A stretch of 44,513 nt of DNA, taken from positions 1-44,513 of the forward strand of contig CAMAVU010000006.1 in assembly GCA_945861935.1 (NCBI GenBank), written 5' to 3'. The translations under genes were made by a program, and so were the position numbers. Shown one piece after another: positions 10,288 through 21,459 of this stretch. The notes under the pieces were generated by a model, which saw only the letters and a list, made by a program, of their open reading frames with translations, made no database searches and was not told where the DNA came from. The DNA comes from Bifidobacterium breve. Its GTDB lineage: Bacteria; Actinomycetota; Thermoleophilia; Miltoncostaeales; Miltoncostaeaceae. The first letter of the stretch is position 1. Every line of letters starts with the position of its first letter.

Positions 10288-10325
10288 TCGGAATGCAGGA
10301 GGCCCGAGGCGCCGACTCCGAACCC
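10284..10325. repeat. Bridging inverted repeat between the two hairpins
   Basis: GGGTTCGGA (10284-10292) pairs with TCCGAACCC (10317-10325). The left arm overlaps the last four bases of hairpin copy 1, so the two structures exclude each other in part. Confidence 0.6.
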
Positions 10326-10340
10326 AGGAAACGTCGAACC

Positions 10341-10403
10341 CCGGTGCCAGGCACTTAACAATGGGGGGCCGAAGGCCCCCCATTGTTAAGTGCCTGGCAC
10401 CGG
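10341..10403. repeat. Composite perfect hairpin, copy 2
   Basis: A 30-bp perfect inverted repeat (10341-10370 / 10374-10403) with loop GAA. It has the same outer 20-base arms as copy 1 but an inner stem ATGGGGGGCC / GGCCCCCCAT. It abuts the stop codon (10406-10404) of the isomerase gene with no base between, so it can act as that operon's terminator, though no T run follows. Confidence 0.9.
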
Positions 10404-11504
10404 TCAAATGGATCCGCTTTCCCCGGCTCTCAGGCGCTGGTTGCCCGTCGTGGCCAGACCCGCCTTCAGGCGGCCGATGCTGTCCACCGGGTCCGGGTCC
10501 ACGCGGCGCAGGCATGCGGCGTAGAGGGAGATGTAGTCGCCCAGCAGCACGAGGTCGATCACCCGTGCGAGGGGGCTGTCGCCCTCACCCTCGATGGTCA
10601 GTACGTCGGTCACCGAGGGACTGATGATCTCGCGGGTCAGGGCAAGACGGCGCTCCACCTGGCGGTGCTGGCGCGGGTCCCGCAGCATGACCACCTGCGC
10701 CTGCTCCCCGAATGTGCCGGGCTGCTCCCAGCCCACGATCTCGTTGTGGTTCATCTCGGGGAGGGTGGCCCAGAACGCGGGCTGCTTGGCGTTCTCATTG
10801 AACTGGCACTTCCAGCGGAATGCGACACCCGACGTGACCTCGGCGCCGTAGATGACCGGCACCTTGTCGTACAGGCGCATGGCCAGTTGCTTTGCCGGGT
10901 TGGCCCCTGTGGGGCGTGCGGGGCCATAGGCGTCGATGGCGGCCGCGATTGCGACCCGGGCGGCGTCCAGTTCCTGATCCTGCGGAGGGATGACCCCGAT
11001 TCGCGCGAGGATGACCACCACGGGAATGAGCATGTGCAGCAGCGCCATGCGCGGCTGCAATCCCGAGGGGATGGGCAGCATCGGCATGCCATGCCTGCCG
11101 TGGTACCACGTGTCCATCTTGCCGCCGCTCGTCACGGCGATGGCCGGCGCCTCACGCTCCAGCGCCTGCATCGCGGCGGTGAGGGTCTCCTCGGTCTCGC
11201 CCGAGTACGACATCAGCAGCGCGAGTGTGTGGTTGTCGGCCCAGCCCGGCAGGTAGTAGCCGCGGTGCACGAACAACGGCACCCGCGTGCGCTCGTAGTA
11301 CATGCTGGCGATGAGGTCCCCGGCCACCGCCGACCCGCCCATGCCACAGATGAGAACGTTGGCGATGGTCTCGCCGGGGAACGGGATGTCCAGCGCCTCG
11401 GCCCCGGCACGCGCCGTGTCGAAGACATCCACCGACGACGCAATCCCGTCGATGAGGCCCGCGCGGTCCACGGCGAGCACCTCGGGAAGGTCCAGTTCCT
11501 CCAT
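10404..11504 (-). CDS. Bifunctional phosphoglucose/phosphomannose isomerase (SIS domain)
   Basis: 366 aa from ATG 11504 (MEELDLPEVLAVDRAG). Two SIS sugar-isomerase halves are visible: VLICGMGGSAVAGDLIASMYY and LLMSYSGETEETLTAA in the first, and the family's C-terminal PGI/PMI region with FNENAKQPAFWATLPEMNHNE in part. The family interconverts glucose-6-P or mannose-6-P with fructose-6-P. It is the last gene of the polysaccharide operon; its ATG overlaps the upstream stop by one base (TGATG). Next to a nucleotidyltransferase it probably feeds mannose-6-P or glucose-6-P into nucleotide-sugar synthesis. A phosphomannomutase, needed in between, is not in the window. Confidence 0.9.
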   Translation of the reverse strand: MEELDLPEVLAVDRAGLIDGIASSVDVFDTARAGAEALDIPFPGETIANVLICGMGGSAVAGDLIASMYYERTRVPLFVHRGYYLPGWADNHTLALLMSYSGETEETLTAAMQALEREAPAIAVTSGGKMDTWYHGRHGMPMLPIPSGLQPRMALLHMLIPVVVILARIGVIPPQDQELDAARVAIAAAIDAYGPARPTGANPAKQLAMRLYDKVPVIYGAEVTSGVAFRWKCQFNENAKQPAFWATLPEMNHNEIVGWEQPGTFGEQAQVVMLRDPRQHRQVERRLALTREIISPSVTDVLTIEGEGDSPLARVIDLVLLGDYISLYAACLRRVDPDPVDSIGRLKAGLATTGNQRLRAGESGSI

Positions 11505-12565
11505 CAGGTGGAGGCTACCGCCCCGGTGGGCACCGTTGCGGGGCCCCTGATGGCCATTCCGTCGGGCACCGTGGCGCCGTCGCCGGCGACGACCGGACCG
11601 GTGAGGCACGCCCCGGCCCCGACCGTGACATCGCGGCCCAGCACGGCACCGTCCACCGTGGCCCCCTCCCCCACCGATGTGCCGGCCCCGATGACGCACC
11701 TGGCCACCACGGCATGCGGGCCCACCCTGGCGCCGGGTCCCACGCAGGCGCCTGAGCCGACCGTGGCGGAGGGGTCCACGGAGGCCCGGGGCGATACCCA
11801 CGACGACCCGGGCGAGGCAATGGAGCCCACGCGCCCCGCCAGCAGGTCGAGGTGGGCCTCCAGATAGGAGGCCGGGGTGCCGATGTCGCGCCAGTAGCAG
11901 TCCGAGGCCAGGGCGCCCATTCCGCCCCGTGCCGCGAGCCGCGGGAAGGTGTCACGCTCGATCGACACCTGCTGCCCACGCGGGATCTCCGTCAGGGCCG
12001 ACGGGGCGAGCACGTACGTGCCGGCGTTGATGCGGTAGGGCTCGCCCGGGGTGAGGTCGTCGGGCCCGGGCTTCTCGACGAACCCGGTCACGCGGCCATC
12101 CGCATCGGTGCGCACCAGGCCGAAGGCGCTCGGATCGTCCACGGGGGTGAGCGCGATGGTCGCCTCGGCACCGAGGTGGTGGTGATGGGCCACGAGCGCC
12201 GTGAGGTCGAGGTCGGTGAGGATGTCCCCGTTCAGCACGAACACGTCCCCGTCGGCCAGCAGGGCCTCCGCGTTGGCGATGGCCCCCGCCGTCCCCAGCG
12301 GCTCGGGGTCCACCACGTAGCCCACCTCCAGACCGCGGGACGACCCGTCGCCGAAGTAGTCCTCGATCTCGCGCGGGCGGTAGCCGCACGAGAACACGAT
12401 GCGCTGCACGCCCGCTCGGTGCAGATGGTCCACCTGACGCTCGACAAAGGGGAGGTCCAGAAGCGGCAGCATGGGCTTGGGAAGGGTGTCGGTGAGCGGT
12501 CGCATGCGTGAGCCCTGCCCGCCCACCAGAATGACGGCTTGGTGCACCCCCTCCGGGGCGCTCAT
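11504..12565 (-). CDS. NDP-sugar pyrophosphorylase (mannose-1-phosphate guanylyltransferase-like)
   Basis: 353 aa. The N-terminal nucleotidyltransferase domain begins QAVILVGGQGSRMRPLT then LPKPMLPLLDLPFV, with the metal-binding VLNGDILTD and the sugar-binding FVEKPG and NAGTYVL. From about residue 245 there is a left-handed beta-helix of hexapeptide repeats (PSATVGSGACVGPGARVG and similar). The layout matches GDP-mannose pyrophosphorylases of the ManC/GMPP type; glucose-1-phosphate thymidylyl- or uridylyltransferase remains possible because the base specificity cannot be read from sequence alone. Neighbours (isomerase and ugd) overlap it by 1 and 4 bases, so it is cotranslated with them. Confidence 0.88.
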   Translation of the reverse strand: MSAPEGVHQAVILVGGQGSRMRPLTDTLPKPMLPLLDLPFVERQVDHLHRAGVQRIVFSCGYRPREIEDYFGDGSSRGLEVGYVVDPEPLGTAGAIANAEALLADGDVFVLNGDILTDLDLTALVAHHHHLGAEATIALTPVDDPSAFGLVRTDADGRVTGFVEKPGPDDLTPGEPYRINAGTYVLAPSALTEIPRGQQVSIERDTFPRLAARGGMGALASDCYWRDIGTPASYLEAHLDLLAGRVGSIASPGSSWVSPRASVDPSATVGSGACVGPGARVGPHAVVARCVIGAGTSVGEGATVDGAVLGRDVTVGAGACLTGPVVAGDGATVPDGMAIRGPATVPTGAVAST

Positions 12566-13866
12566 GACGGGACGACCCGTCCGATCCCCTCGTAGGAGAA
12601 GCCCGCGGCCACGAGCGCCGCGGGGTCGAGAGCGTTACGGCCGTCCACCAGCACACGACCCCGCATCACCTGAGCCACCCTGACCCAGTCGAGGCCGATG
12701 ATCTCAGGCCATTCGGTGACGATGACCACGGCATCGGCGCCGGTGACGCAGGCCATCGGATCCTCGTGCAGGTCCACGGCCTCCAGGCGATGCCGCGCCG
12801 CCTCGACCGCCACGGGGTCGTAGCCGCGCACCCGTGCGCCCTCGGCCAGCAGCCGGCCCGCAAGGACCAGACTGGATGCCTCGCGCATGTCGTCGGTACC
12901 CGGCTTGAAGGCGAGCCCCAGAAGGGCGATCTCCATCCCCTCGAGGTCGCCCAGATGCCGCTTGAGTTTCCCCACCACCCTGCGCTTCTGGAGTTCGTTC
13001 ACTTCGATGACCGAGGTGAGCAGTTGGAAGTGATAGCCCGAGTTCCCCGCCAGTTGCTTGAGGGCCGAGACGTCCTTGGGGAAGCACGAGCCCCCGAAGC
13101 CCACACCCGCCGACAGGAAGGCAGGGCCGATCCGGGCATCCAGCCCCATGCCCTCGGCGACCTCGGTGACATCCGCGCCGACCTCCTCGCACACGTTGGC
13201 GATCTCGTTGATGAACGAGATCTTGGTGGCGAGGAATGCGTTCGAGGCGTACTTGATCATCTCGGCCGTGGGAACGGATGTGCGCAGGATGGGCGCACCC
13301 AGCGACTCATACAGGGCTGCCACCGCGTCGCCGTCGGCGGCACGGAAGTCACCCACCACCACGCGATCGGGCCGCATGAAGTCGGTGATCGCCGCGCCCT
13401 CCCTCAGGAACTCCGGGTTCGAGCAGTAGCCCACGTCACCCAGGCCGCGCCGGTCCATCTCTGCGCGCACCCTCTCCCCGGTGCCCACCGGAACGGTGCT
13501 TTTCATCACCAGGATGTGGCCTCTGGTGGCGTCGGGACCGATGGCCTCGAGCTCGTCGAGCACGGTCATCACCCGCGAGAGGTCGGCATCACCGGAGTGG
13601 GTGGGCGGGGTGTCCACGGCGATGAACACGATCTCGGAGTTCGCCAGCATCTCCCTGAGATCGAGCGTCGCGCGAAGGCGGTCGCCGTACTCGTGCATGA
13701 TCTCCCGCAGGCCCGCCTCGTGGAACGGGGGCTCACCGCCGCCGATCATCCCGACCTTGGCGGCATCGATGTCGCGCAGGGTCACCTGATGCCCCAGCGA
13801 CGCCAGACAGGCCCCCGTCACGAGGCCCACGTACCCGGCCCCGATCACACCGATCCGGGCACGCAT
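12562..13866 (-). CDS. ugd: UDP-glucose 6-dehydrogenase
   Basis: Oxidises UDP-glucose to UDP-glucuronate with two NAD+. 434 aa. N-terminal Rossmann motif GVIGAGYVGLVTGACLA; VDTPPTHSGDADLSRV; the active-site cysteine in VGFGGSCFPKDVSAL; and the C-terminal UDP-binding region with LGLAFKPGTDDMREASS. A closely related UDP-ManNAc dehydrogenase is less likely because the FKPGTDDMREA signature is typical of Ugd. The start overlaps the LCP stop by one base (TGATG) and its stop overlaps the next gene by four (ATGA). It would supply an acidic sugar for a wall polymer. Confidence 0.93.
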   Translation of the reverse strand: MRARIGVIGAGYVGLVTGACLASLGHQVTLRDIDAAKVGMIGGGEPPFHEAGLREIMHEYGDRLRATLDLREMLANSEIVFIAVDTPPTHSGDADLSRVMTVLDELEAIGPDATRGHILVMKSTVPVGTGERVRAEMDRRGLGDVGYCSNPEFLREGAAITDFMRPDRVVVGDFRAADGDAVAALYESLGAPILRTSVPTAEMIKYASNAFLATKISFINEIANVCEEVGADVTEVAEGMGLDARIGPAFLSAGVGFGGSCFPKDVSALKQLAGNSGYHFQLLTSVIEVNELQKRRVVGKLKRHLGDLEGMEIALLGLAFKPGTDDMREASSLVLAGRLLAEGARVRGYDPVAVEAARHRLEAVDLHEDPMACVTGADAVVIVTEWPEIIGLDWVRVAQVMRGRVLVDGRNALDPAALVAAGFSYEGIGRVVPS

Positions 13867-15743
13867 CAGGGGGTGTACGCGTCCTGCTCGATCGGGATGT
13901 CGACGGGCTGGGCCCCCGGCCGCAGCGTCACCCGGTTGAGCGGCCGCGCGGACTTGGCAATGGCGTACATCGTCTCGTCCGAGAGCGCGTAGTCAAGGGT
14001 GTTGGAGATCCAGTACGTGACGCCATCCTTCTGCCACGCCAGACGCATGAGGTTCCGACCGTCGTAGAACGTTGAGTACTGACGGCCCCCGCTGGTCACC
14101 ACGCCGGTCCGGCCCTCAAGCAGCGGCGGGTCTGCCCAGTCGATCACCTGATAGCCCCAGTACGAGCCATACGATACGCGGAACACCATTTTCAGGGCCT
14201 TCGGGCCCTCGCCACCGGTATTGACGCGGTACGCCCGGACGATCTTCAGTGCCGAGCCGCTCGGCACACGGGTGGGCACCATGACCTTCAGCCCCGTGGC
14301 CTTCTGGATCCGCTGGACCAGCGGAACCAGCGACCGGGTGTCCACCACATAGGCCCGCGGCTTGGGCTCGGCCTTCTTCTTCCTCGGCGTGACGAGCGAG
14401 CCGGTGTACGACTCGCCGACGGTCACCCGCACATCCACGCCCTCCCGCGTCTGCGATCTCGGCAGCGCGGCCAGAACCGCGCGGGATCCGAACAGCAGGG
14501 CAATGTTCTTGGCCGCCTCGCGCTGGCCGTCGGCATACGCGACGAGGGTCTCAGGGACCCCGAAGGACGGCGCGTTGCCATCGGACGCGGCGTCGTAGCC
14601 CTTCCGGCGCAACTGGTCGGTGGCGGTCTCGGCCTCGAGCAGGCGGCCGTTGCCGTTACGCACCATCACCTGGATGTCGTTGCGGCTCACGACCGCCGTC
14701 GCGGCGCCCTGCACGAACTCGGGGTTGAGCCAGGCATCGACCTTCGCGTCGACCTCCGACTGCGACATCTCGACGATGGACGCACCGTTCAGGTGGGCAC
14801 CCCTTCCCGAAATGCTGTTGCGCGCAATGCGGTCCTTGTCGGTGGTGATCACCTGCTCCATGATCCCGAGGAGCCGCGGCACCGAGCGGATGTTGGTGAC
14901 GATGTTGTTGGCGAAGATGCTCGCGTACGCGGGAATCTCCGGCAGGTTGCCGAAGCGGTTCGTCTGGCGCTTCAACTCCGAGAGGAACGCTTGCTGGCGC
15001 GCAATGCGCGCGAAGTCCGAGTCGGTGTGGCGGTACCGCACGTAGTCGAGCGCGTCGGCGCCCTTCAGGCGCTGGTAGCCCGGCTGGAGATCGATCTCGT
15101 CGTAATCGTCGATGCCGTCGCCCTCGATGTTCTCGTGGAAGTACCGGCGGTCCACGTCCAGATACACGCCGCCCACCTGATCCACCAACGTCACGAAGCC
15201 CTTGAAGTCGATGTTCACGAAGTAGTGGATGGGCTGGCCGGTGAGTGCTTTGATCGTCGCGATCGTCATCGCCGGGCCACCGAACGCGTACGCCGCGTTG
15301 ATCTTGCTCATGCCCATCCCGGGGACGTTCACGTAGAGATCGCGGGGGAACGACAGCATCGATATGAAGCCCCGGTCCCCGTCCATGCGGATCAGGATGA
15401 GGGAATCGGAGCGTCCCCGGGTGTCGACGCCGAGTGCACCTGATCGCTGGTCGGACCCGATGAGCAGGATGTTCACGGGCTCACCGGGGACGTCGGGGTC
15501 CACCGCCTGCTGCGCCGCCTGCACCGCGGCGGTGTTCGGGCTGGCCGTATCGAGGGTGTCGCCCAGCAACTGGTAACTGGCCACCGCGAGGCCGGCCCCT
15601 GCCCCCACGAGCACGATGGCAATCCACATGGCGACCCACGGCCAACGACGCCGCTGGCGGGGAACATGGAACCAGTGCGTCGGGCGGTCGACCTCGTCCC
15701 CCCCGGCCTCCGGCCCGGCGGTCGTTCCATGGTCGTCACTCAT
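13866..15743 (-). CDS. LytR-CpsA-Psr (LCP) family wall-polymer ligase
   Basis: LCP enzymes move undecaprenyl-linked glycopolymers onto peptidoglycan outside the membrane. 625 aa: a short cytoplasmic tail, one membrane segment (about residues 35-57), then the LCP catalytic domain with ILLIGSDQR, DTRGRSDSLILIRMD, LSFPRDLYVNVPG, KINAAYAFGG and YVRYRHTDSDFARIARQQ, which supply the conserved Arg and Asp residues. A LytR_C-like region follows (IQVMVRNGNGRLLEAE) and a further domain of about 200 residues that I do not recognise. It lies between an M20 peptidase (ATGA overlap) and ugd. Confidence 0.92.
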   Translation of the reverse strand: MSDDHGTTAGPEAGGDEVDRPTHWFHVPRQRRRWPWVAMWIAIVLVGAGAGLAVASYQLLGDTLDTASPNTAAVQAAQQAVDPDVPGEPVNILLIGSDQRSGALGVDTRGRSDSLILIRMDGDRGFISMLSFPRDLYVNVPGMGMSKINAAYAFGGPAMTIATIKALTGQPIHYFVNIDFKGFVTLVDQVGGVYLDVDRRYFHENIEGDGIDDYDEIDLQPGYQRLKGADALDYVRYRHTDSDFARIARQQAFLSELKRQTNRFGNLPEIPAYASIFANNIVTNIRSVPRLLGIMEQVITTDKDRIARNSISGRGAHLNGASIVEMSQSEVDAKVDAWLNPEFVQGAATAVVSRNDIQVMVRNGNGRLLEAETATDQLRRKGYDAASDGNAPSFGVPETLVAYADGQREAAKNIALLFGSRAVLAALPRSQTREGVDVRVTVGESYTGSLVTPRKKKAEPKPRAYVVDTRSLVPLVQRIQKATGLKVMVPTRVPSGSALKIVRAYRVNTGGEGPKALKMVFRVSYGSYWGYQVIDWADPPLLEGRTGVVTSGGRQYSTFYDGRNLMRLAWQKDGVTYWISNTLDYALSDETMYAIAKSARPLNRVTLRPGAQPVDIPIEQDAYTP

Positions 15744-16855
15744 GCGCGCGCCCCGTCCCCGCGCAGGCGGGCAACCGTGGGTGCGAGGGCCCCCGCCGCG
15801 GCGGCGAACTCCTCGAGCACCCGCCGGTAGGCGAGCAGGCTCGGGATGTCCACGTACTCATCAGGCCCATGATGGCCGGCCCCCCGGGGACCGAACTCGA
15901 CCGCGGGGACCCCGACCTGGAGGAACGCCACGGCGTCCGAGGCCCCGTCGCGGCCCACCGACGCCGACGACGCGTCGTGGCGCGATGCGCACTCGACGAG
16001 CGCACTCACCAGCGGGTGCGCGGGATCGGTGTCGGCGGGCGGCCGTGAGATGCCCACCTCCACCGACGCGGCGCCCACATCACGTGCCTGGTGCAGGATC
16101 TCCTCCGGGTCCTGCCCCGGCAGATAGCGCACGTCCACCTGCATGCGACAGCGGTCCGGGACCTTGTTGACCGCATCGCCACCCTCGATGCACCCCAGAT
16201 TGACCGAGGGCCGGGCGAACATCGGCGTGGATGCCCGGGTGAAAGGCAGCGACTCCAACCGCCGGTACACCTCCAGGGCACGGATGATCGCGTTGTCCCC
16301 CAGCCACGGGGTGGAACCGTGGGCGGCCCGTCCCTCCACCACCACATCGAGGATCATCACGCCCTTCGCCTGCACGCCCACCTGCATGTCGGTGGGCTCA
16401 CCGCACACCACGACATCGGCGCGCAGCCCCTGCCCGACGAGCATCTCCGTGGCGTTCGGGCCCGCCTGGGTGCGCTCCTCATCCGGCACGATGACCAACT
16501 CCACCTGCACGCCCACGGGTGACCGGGCGGCAAGATTCGAGGTGGCGATCATCATCGCCCCGAGCGCAGCCTTCATGTCGTAGGCACCACGACCGATCAG
16601 GTGGTCGCCGCTGATCCGGGGGCGGAACTGCGCGGGATAGCCGGGAACGACGTCCAGGTGACCGTTGAAGATGACCCGCACCGGCCCCTCACCGGCACGT
16701 GCAATGAGAACCTCGCGGTCCCCGAGATCACGTCGGATGAGGTCGGTGCCCCGCGACTCCAACCATCCGGCGACGAAGTCCATCGCCACAGCGAGTCCCG
16801 CCGGATGCGATGTGTCATGGGCGATCAGCCGCTCGGCGAGACGGACTTCCTCCAC
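15740..16855 (-). CDS. M20 family metallopeptidase / deacylase
   Basis: 371 aa from GTG 16855. The M20 fold is clear: VIFNGHLDVVPGY, the metal-bridging GRGAYDMKAALGA, PDEERTQAGPN with the catalytic Glu, and a dimerisation insert followed by GVPAVEFGPRGAGHHGPDEYVDI with the last metal His. The family includes ArgE acetylornithine deacetylase, DapE desuccinylase and CPG2-type peptidases; nothing here decides the substrate. I chose 16855 because -10 box TATGCT lies six bases upstream and the upstream extension is low-complexity. It is the first gene of the LCP-ugd operon, which hints at a cell-envelope substrate, but this is only context. Confidence 0.88.
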   Translation of the reverse strand: MEEVRLAERLIAHDTSHPAGLAVAMDFVAGWLESRGTDLIRRDLGDREVLIARAGEGPVRVIFNGHLDVVPGYPAQFRPRISGDHLIGRGAYDMKAALGAMMIATSNLAARSPVGVQVELVIVPDEERTQAGPNATEMLVGQGLRADVVVCGEPTDMQVGVQAKGVMILDVVVEGRAAHGSTPWLGDNAIIRALEVYRRLESLPFTRASTPMFARPSVNLGCIEGGDAVNKVPDRCRMQVDVRYLPGQDPEEILHQARDVGAASVEVGISRPPADTDPAHPLVSALVECASRHDASSASVGRDGASDAVAFLQVGVPAVEFGPRGAGHHGPDEYVDIPSLLAYRRVLEEFAAAAGALAPTVARLRGDGARA

Positions 16856-16861
16856 CCGACC

Positions 16862-16867
16862 AGCATA
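16862..16867 (-). promoter_or_regulatory. Putative leaderless -10 box of the M20-LCP-ugd operon
   Basis: TATGCT on the minus strand ends six bases before GTG 16855. This places the expected transcription start at or within a base or two of the start codon; no Shine-Dalgarno-like sequence fits between. Confidence 0.55.
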
Positions 16868-17029
16868 CCCAACCCCGCCGACGCGACCCGGGAGGTCGGG
16901 TCCACCCCGAGCGTTCACCCGGGCGGGGCGACCGCGGGGTCCCGCCATGGTCACGTCATCCCGGCAAACGTCCTGTTACCGGTACGGGTACGCGTCATCG
17001 TCCCCGCCCTGCCCCGGCCGTCCCCCGGT

Positions 17030-17071
17030 GCACCACCACCGTTCCCGGCACCGCCGGCGGGCCGGTGGTGC
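17030..17071 (-). terminator. Hairpin after the MFS gene
   Basis: GCACCACC (17030-17037) pairs with GGTGGTGC (17064-17071), with a GC-rich inner part that can extend the stem. It lies 15 bases beyond the MFS stop codon. There is no clear T run. Confidence 0.4.
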
Positions 17072-17085
17072 TCCTCCCGGCGTCG

Positions 17086-18306
17086 TCAGTTCCTGATCGT
17101 GCGGATGTCCCGGTCGATCTCGGGAACCGGATGCACGAGGGTCCACCCACCCCAGGCAACCAGTCCACACGCCGCGATACCCAGGCTCCCGCCGATGCCG
17201 ACCACGCCTGCCAGCGCCCCGAACGCAACGGATCCGAGAGCGATCGGCGTGATCACCGACAGTTGGTAGAAGCCGAGCATCCGCCCCAGCAGGTTGGAGG
17301 GTGACGACAACTGGATGGACGCATTCGTGATCGTGAGGATCCAGATCCAGAACGCGCCCGCAGAGACCATCCCGATCACCGTCACCCACAGCACGGGCGA
17401 GGCGGCCACCACCACCAGGGCGGCCCCGAACGCCAGGGTGCCGATGGGTATCGCCCGATGCCGGGGCAGGCCGCGCCGCGAGAGGACCTGAAGCAACCAT
17501 GCACCCACGAGCGCGCCGGCACCCATACCCCCCAGGATGATCCCCAGCGCCACCGGACCGCCCCCCACACGACGGGCCACGACGGGGGCGAGTTCCTGAA
17601 TGGGACCCGCGCACAACATGAACAGGAACATCCCGGACAGGAGGCGCCGCGCCGCCCGGTCCGTGACGGCGTAGCGCAGGGCGGCGCGCAGTCGCTGGGG
17701 CACCTTCGGGCCCTGATGCACATGGGGGGCGGCCGCCAGGGCCACCACCAGAGCCAGAAACGACGCCGCATTCACGAGGAAACACCATGCGGCATCCGTG
17801 AACGCCAGCATGACGCCCGCAAGCATGGGCCCCACTGCACGCGCCACGTTGATGCCAGCGGCGTTCACGGCGACGGCCTCCTGCAGACGAGGCGTGGGGA
17901 CGAGTGCGGGAACCAGTGCGAGCACCGATGGCAGGCCGATGGCGAATGCGGCACCCATCACGGCCGTCGCCGCGAAAATGGCGCCCACCGACAGATGGCC
18001 CGCGAACGCCAGCGCCGCGAGTGCCAGGGCGCCTGCGGCCTCCACCGCGAATGTGATAATGCCGATCCGACGCCAGTCGTGGCGATCGGCCAGCGTGCCG
18101 CCCCATGTGGAGAGGACGAACGCCGGGGCCCTGTACGCCAGGGCCAGCAGGCCGACCATCATCGCGCTGCCGGTGATCTGCAGCACGAGCCACCCCGCGG
18201 CCACGGCCTGGAACCACGTGCCCCCGTTCGACAGGACGCTGCCAATCCATACGTGCCGGAACGCCGGAACGCGAAGGACGGACGGTATGCCGACGCCGAG
18301 GGACAT
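17086..18306 (-). CDS. MFS transporter, EntS-like exporter family
   Basis: 406 aa from ATG 18306. About twelve hydrophobic segments. The loop 2-3 motif reads GGTLADRHDWRRI, and N-terminal features (FRHVWIGSVLSNGGTWFQAVAAGWLVL in parts) resemble the MFS_3/enterobactin-exporter-like group. These proteins usually export small molecules; the substrate cannot be told. A longer reading from 18402 adds a low-complexity arginine-rich stretch and is rejected because -10 box TACCGT (18318-18313) ends six bases before ATG 18306. It lies downstream of mdh but has its own promoter. Confidence 0.9.
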   Translation of the reverse strand: MSLGVGIPSVLRVPAFRHVWIGSVLSNGGTWFQAVAAGWLVLQITGSAMMVGLLALAYRAPAFVLSTWGGTLADRHDWRRIGIITFAVEAAGALALAALAFAGHLSVGAIFAATAVMGAAFAIGLPSVLALVPALVPTPRLQEAVAVNAAGINVARAVGPMLAGVMLAFTDAAWCFLVNAASFLALVVALAAAPHVHQGPKVPQRLRAALRYAVTDRAARRLLSGMFLFMLCAGPIQELAPVVARRVGGGPVALGIILGGMGAGALVGAWLLQVLSRRGLPRHRAIPIGTLAFGAALVVVAASPVLWVTVIGMVSAGAFWIWILTITNASIQLSSPSNLLGRMLGFYQLSVITPIALGSVAFGALAGVVGIGGSLGIAACGLVAWGGWTLVHPVPEIDRDIRTIRN

Positions 18307-18312
18307 AGGGAC

Positions 18313-18318
18313 ACGGTA
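18313..18318 (-). promoter_or_regulatory. Putative leaderless -10 box of the MFS gene
   Basis: TACCGT on the minus strand lies six bases before ATG 18306, in line with leaderless transcription and with the choice of this start. Confidence 0.55.
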
Positions 18319-18407
18319 TCCGAGCCGCGTCCGCGGCTGGCAGCGGATGATCGGTTCCCGCCGGGGCCGGGGGCGGCGCCCGTGCTCGCGGCGAGGTCGC
18401 ACGCATG

Positions 18408-18431
18408 GGCCTCCCGGCGGACCGGGAGGCC
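18408..18431. terminator. Hairpin between mdh and the MFS gene
   Basis: GGCCTCCCGG (18408-18417) pairs perfectly with CCGGGAGGCC (18422-18431) around CGGA. It is the second of two stem-loops in this gap and may back up the one at 18478-18505. Confidence 0.45.
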
Positions 18432-18477
18432 GCAGGGCGATGCTCCGCCCGTACCCGGGAACCCCTCCCCGGAACGG

Positions 18478-18505
18478 CGCGAGGGGCCCTTCCGGGCCCC
18501 TCGCG
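18478..18505 (-). terminator. Strong hairpin after mdh
   Basis: CGCGAGGGGCCC (18478-18489) pairs perfectly with GGGCCCCTCGCG (18494-18505) around TTCC. It lies 46 bases beyond the mdh stop. All twelve pairs match, most being G-C. No T run follows on the minus strand. Confidence 0.6.
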
Positions 18506-18551
18506 TTGACGCCAATCCTACCGACCCCGGACCCGGCTACGGGCGCTGGGA

Positions 18552-21459
<2,908 letters not shown>

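Noticed and set aside
16855-16954. Upstream start of the M20 gene at 16954
   Set aside because: The added residues are low-complexity and the leaderless -10 box supports GTG 16855.
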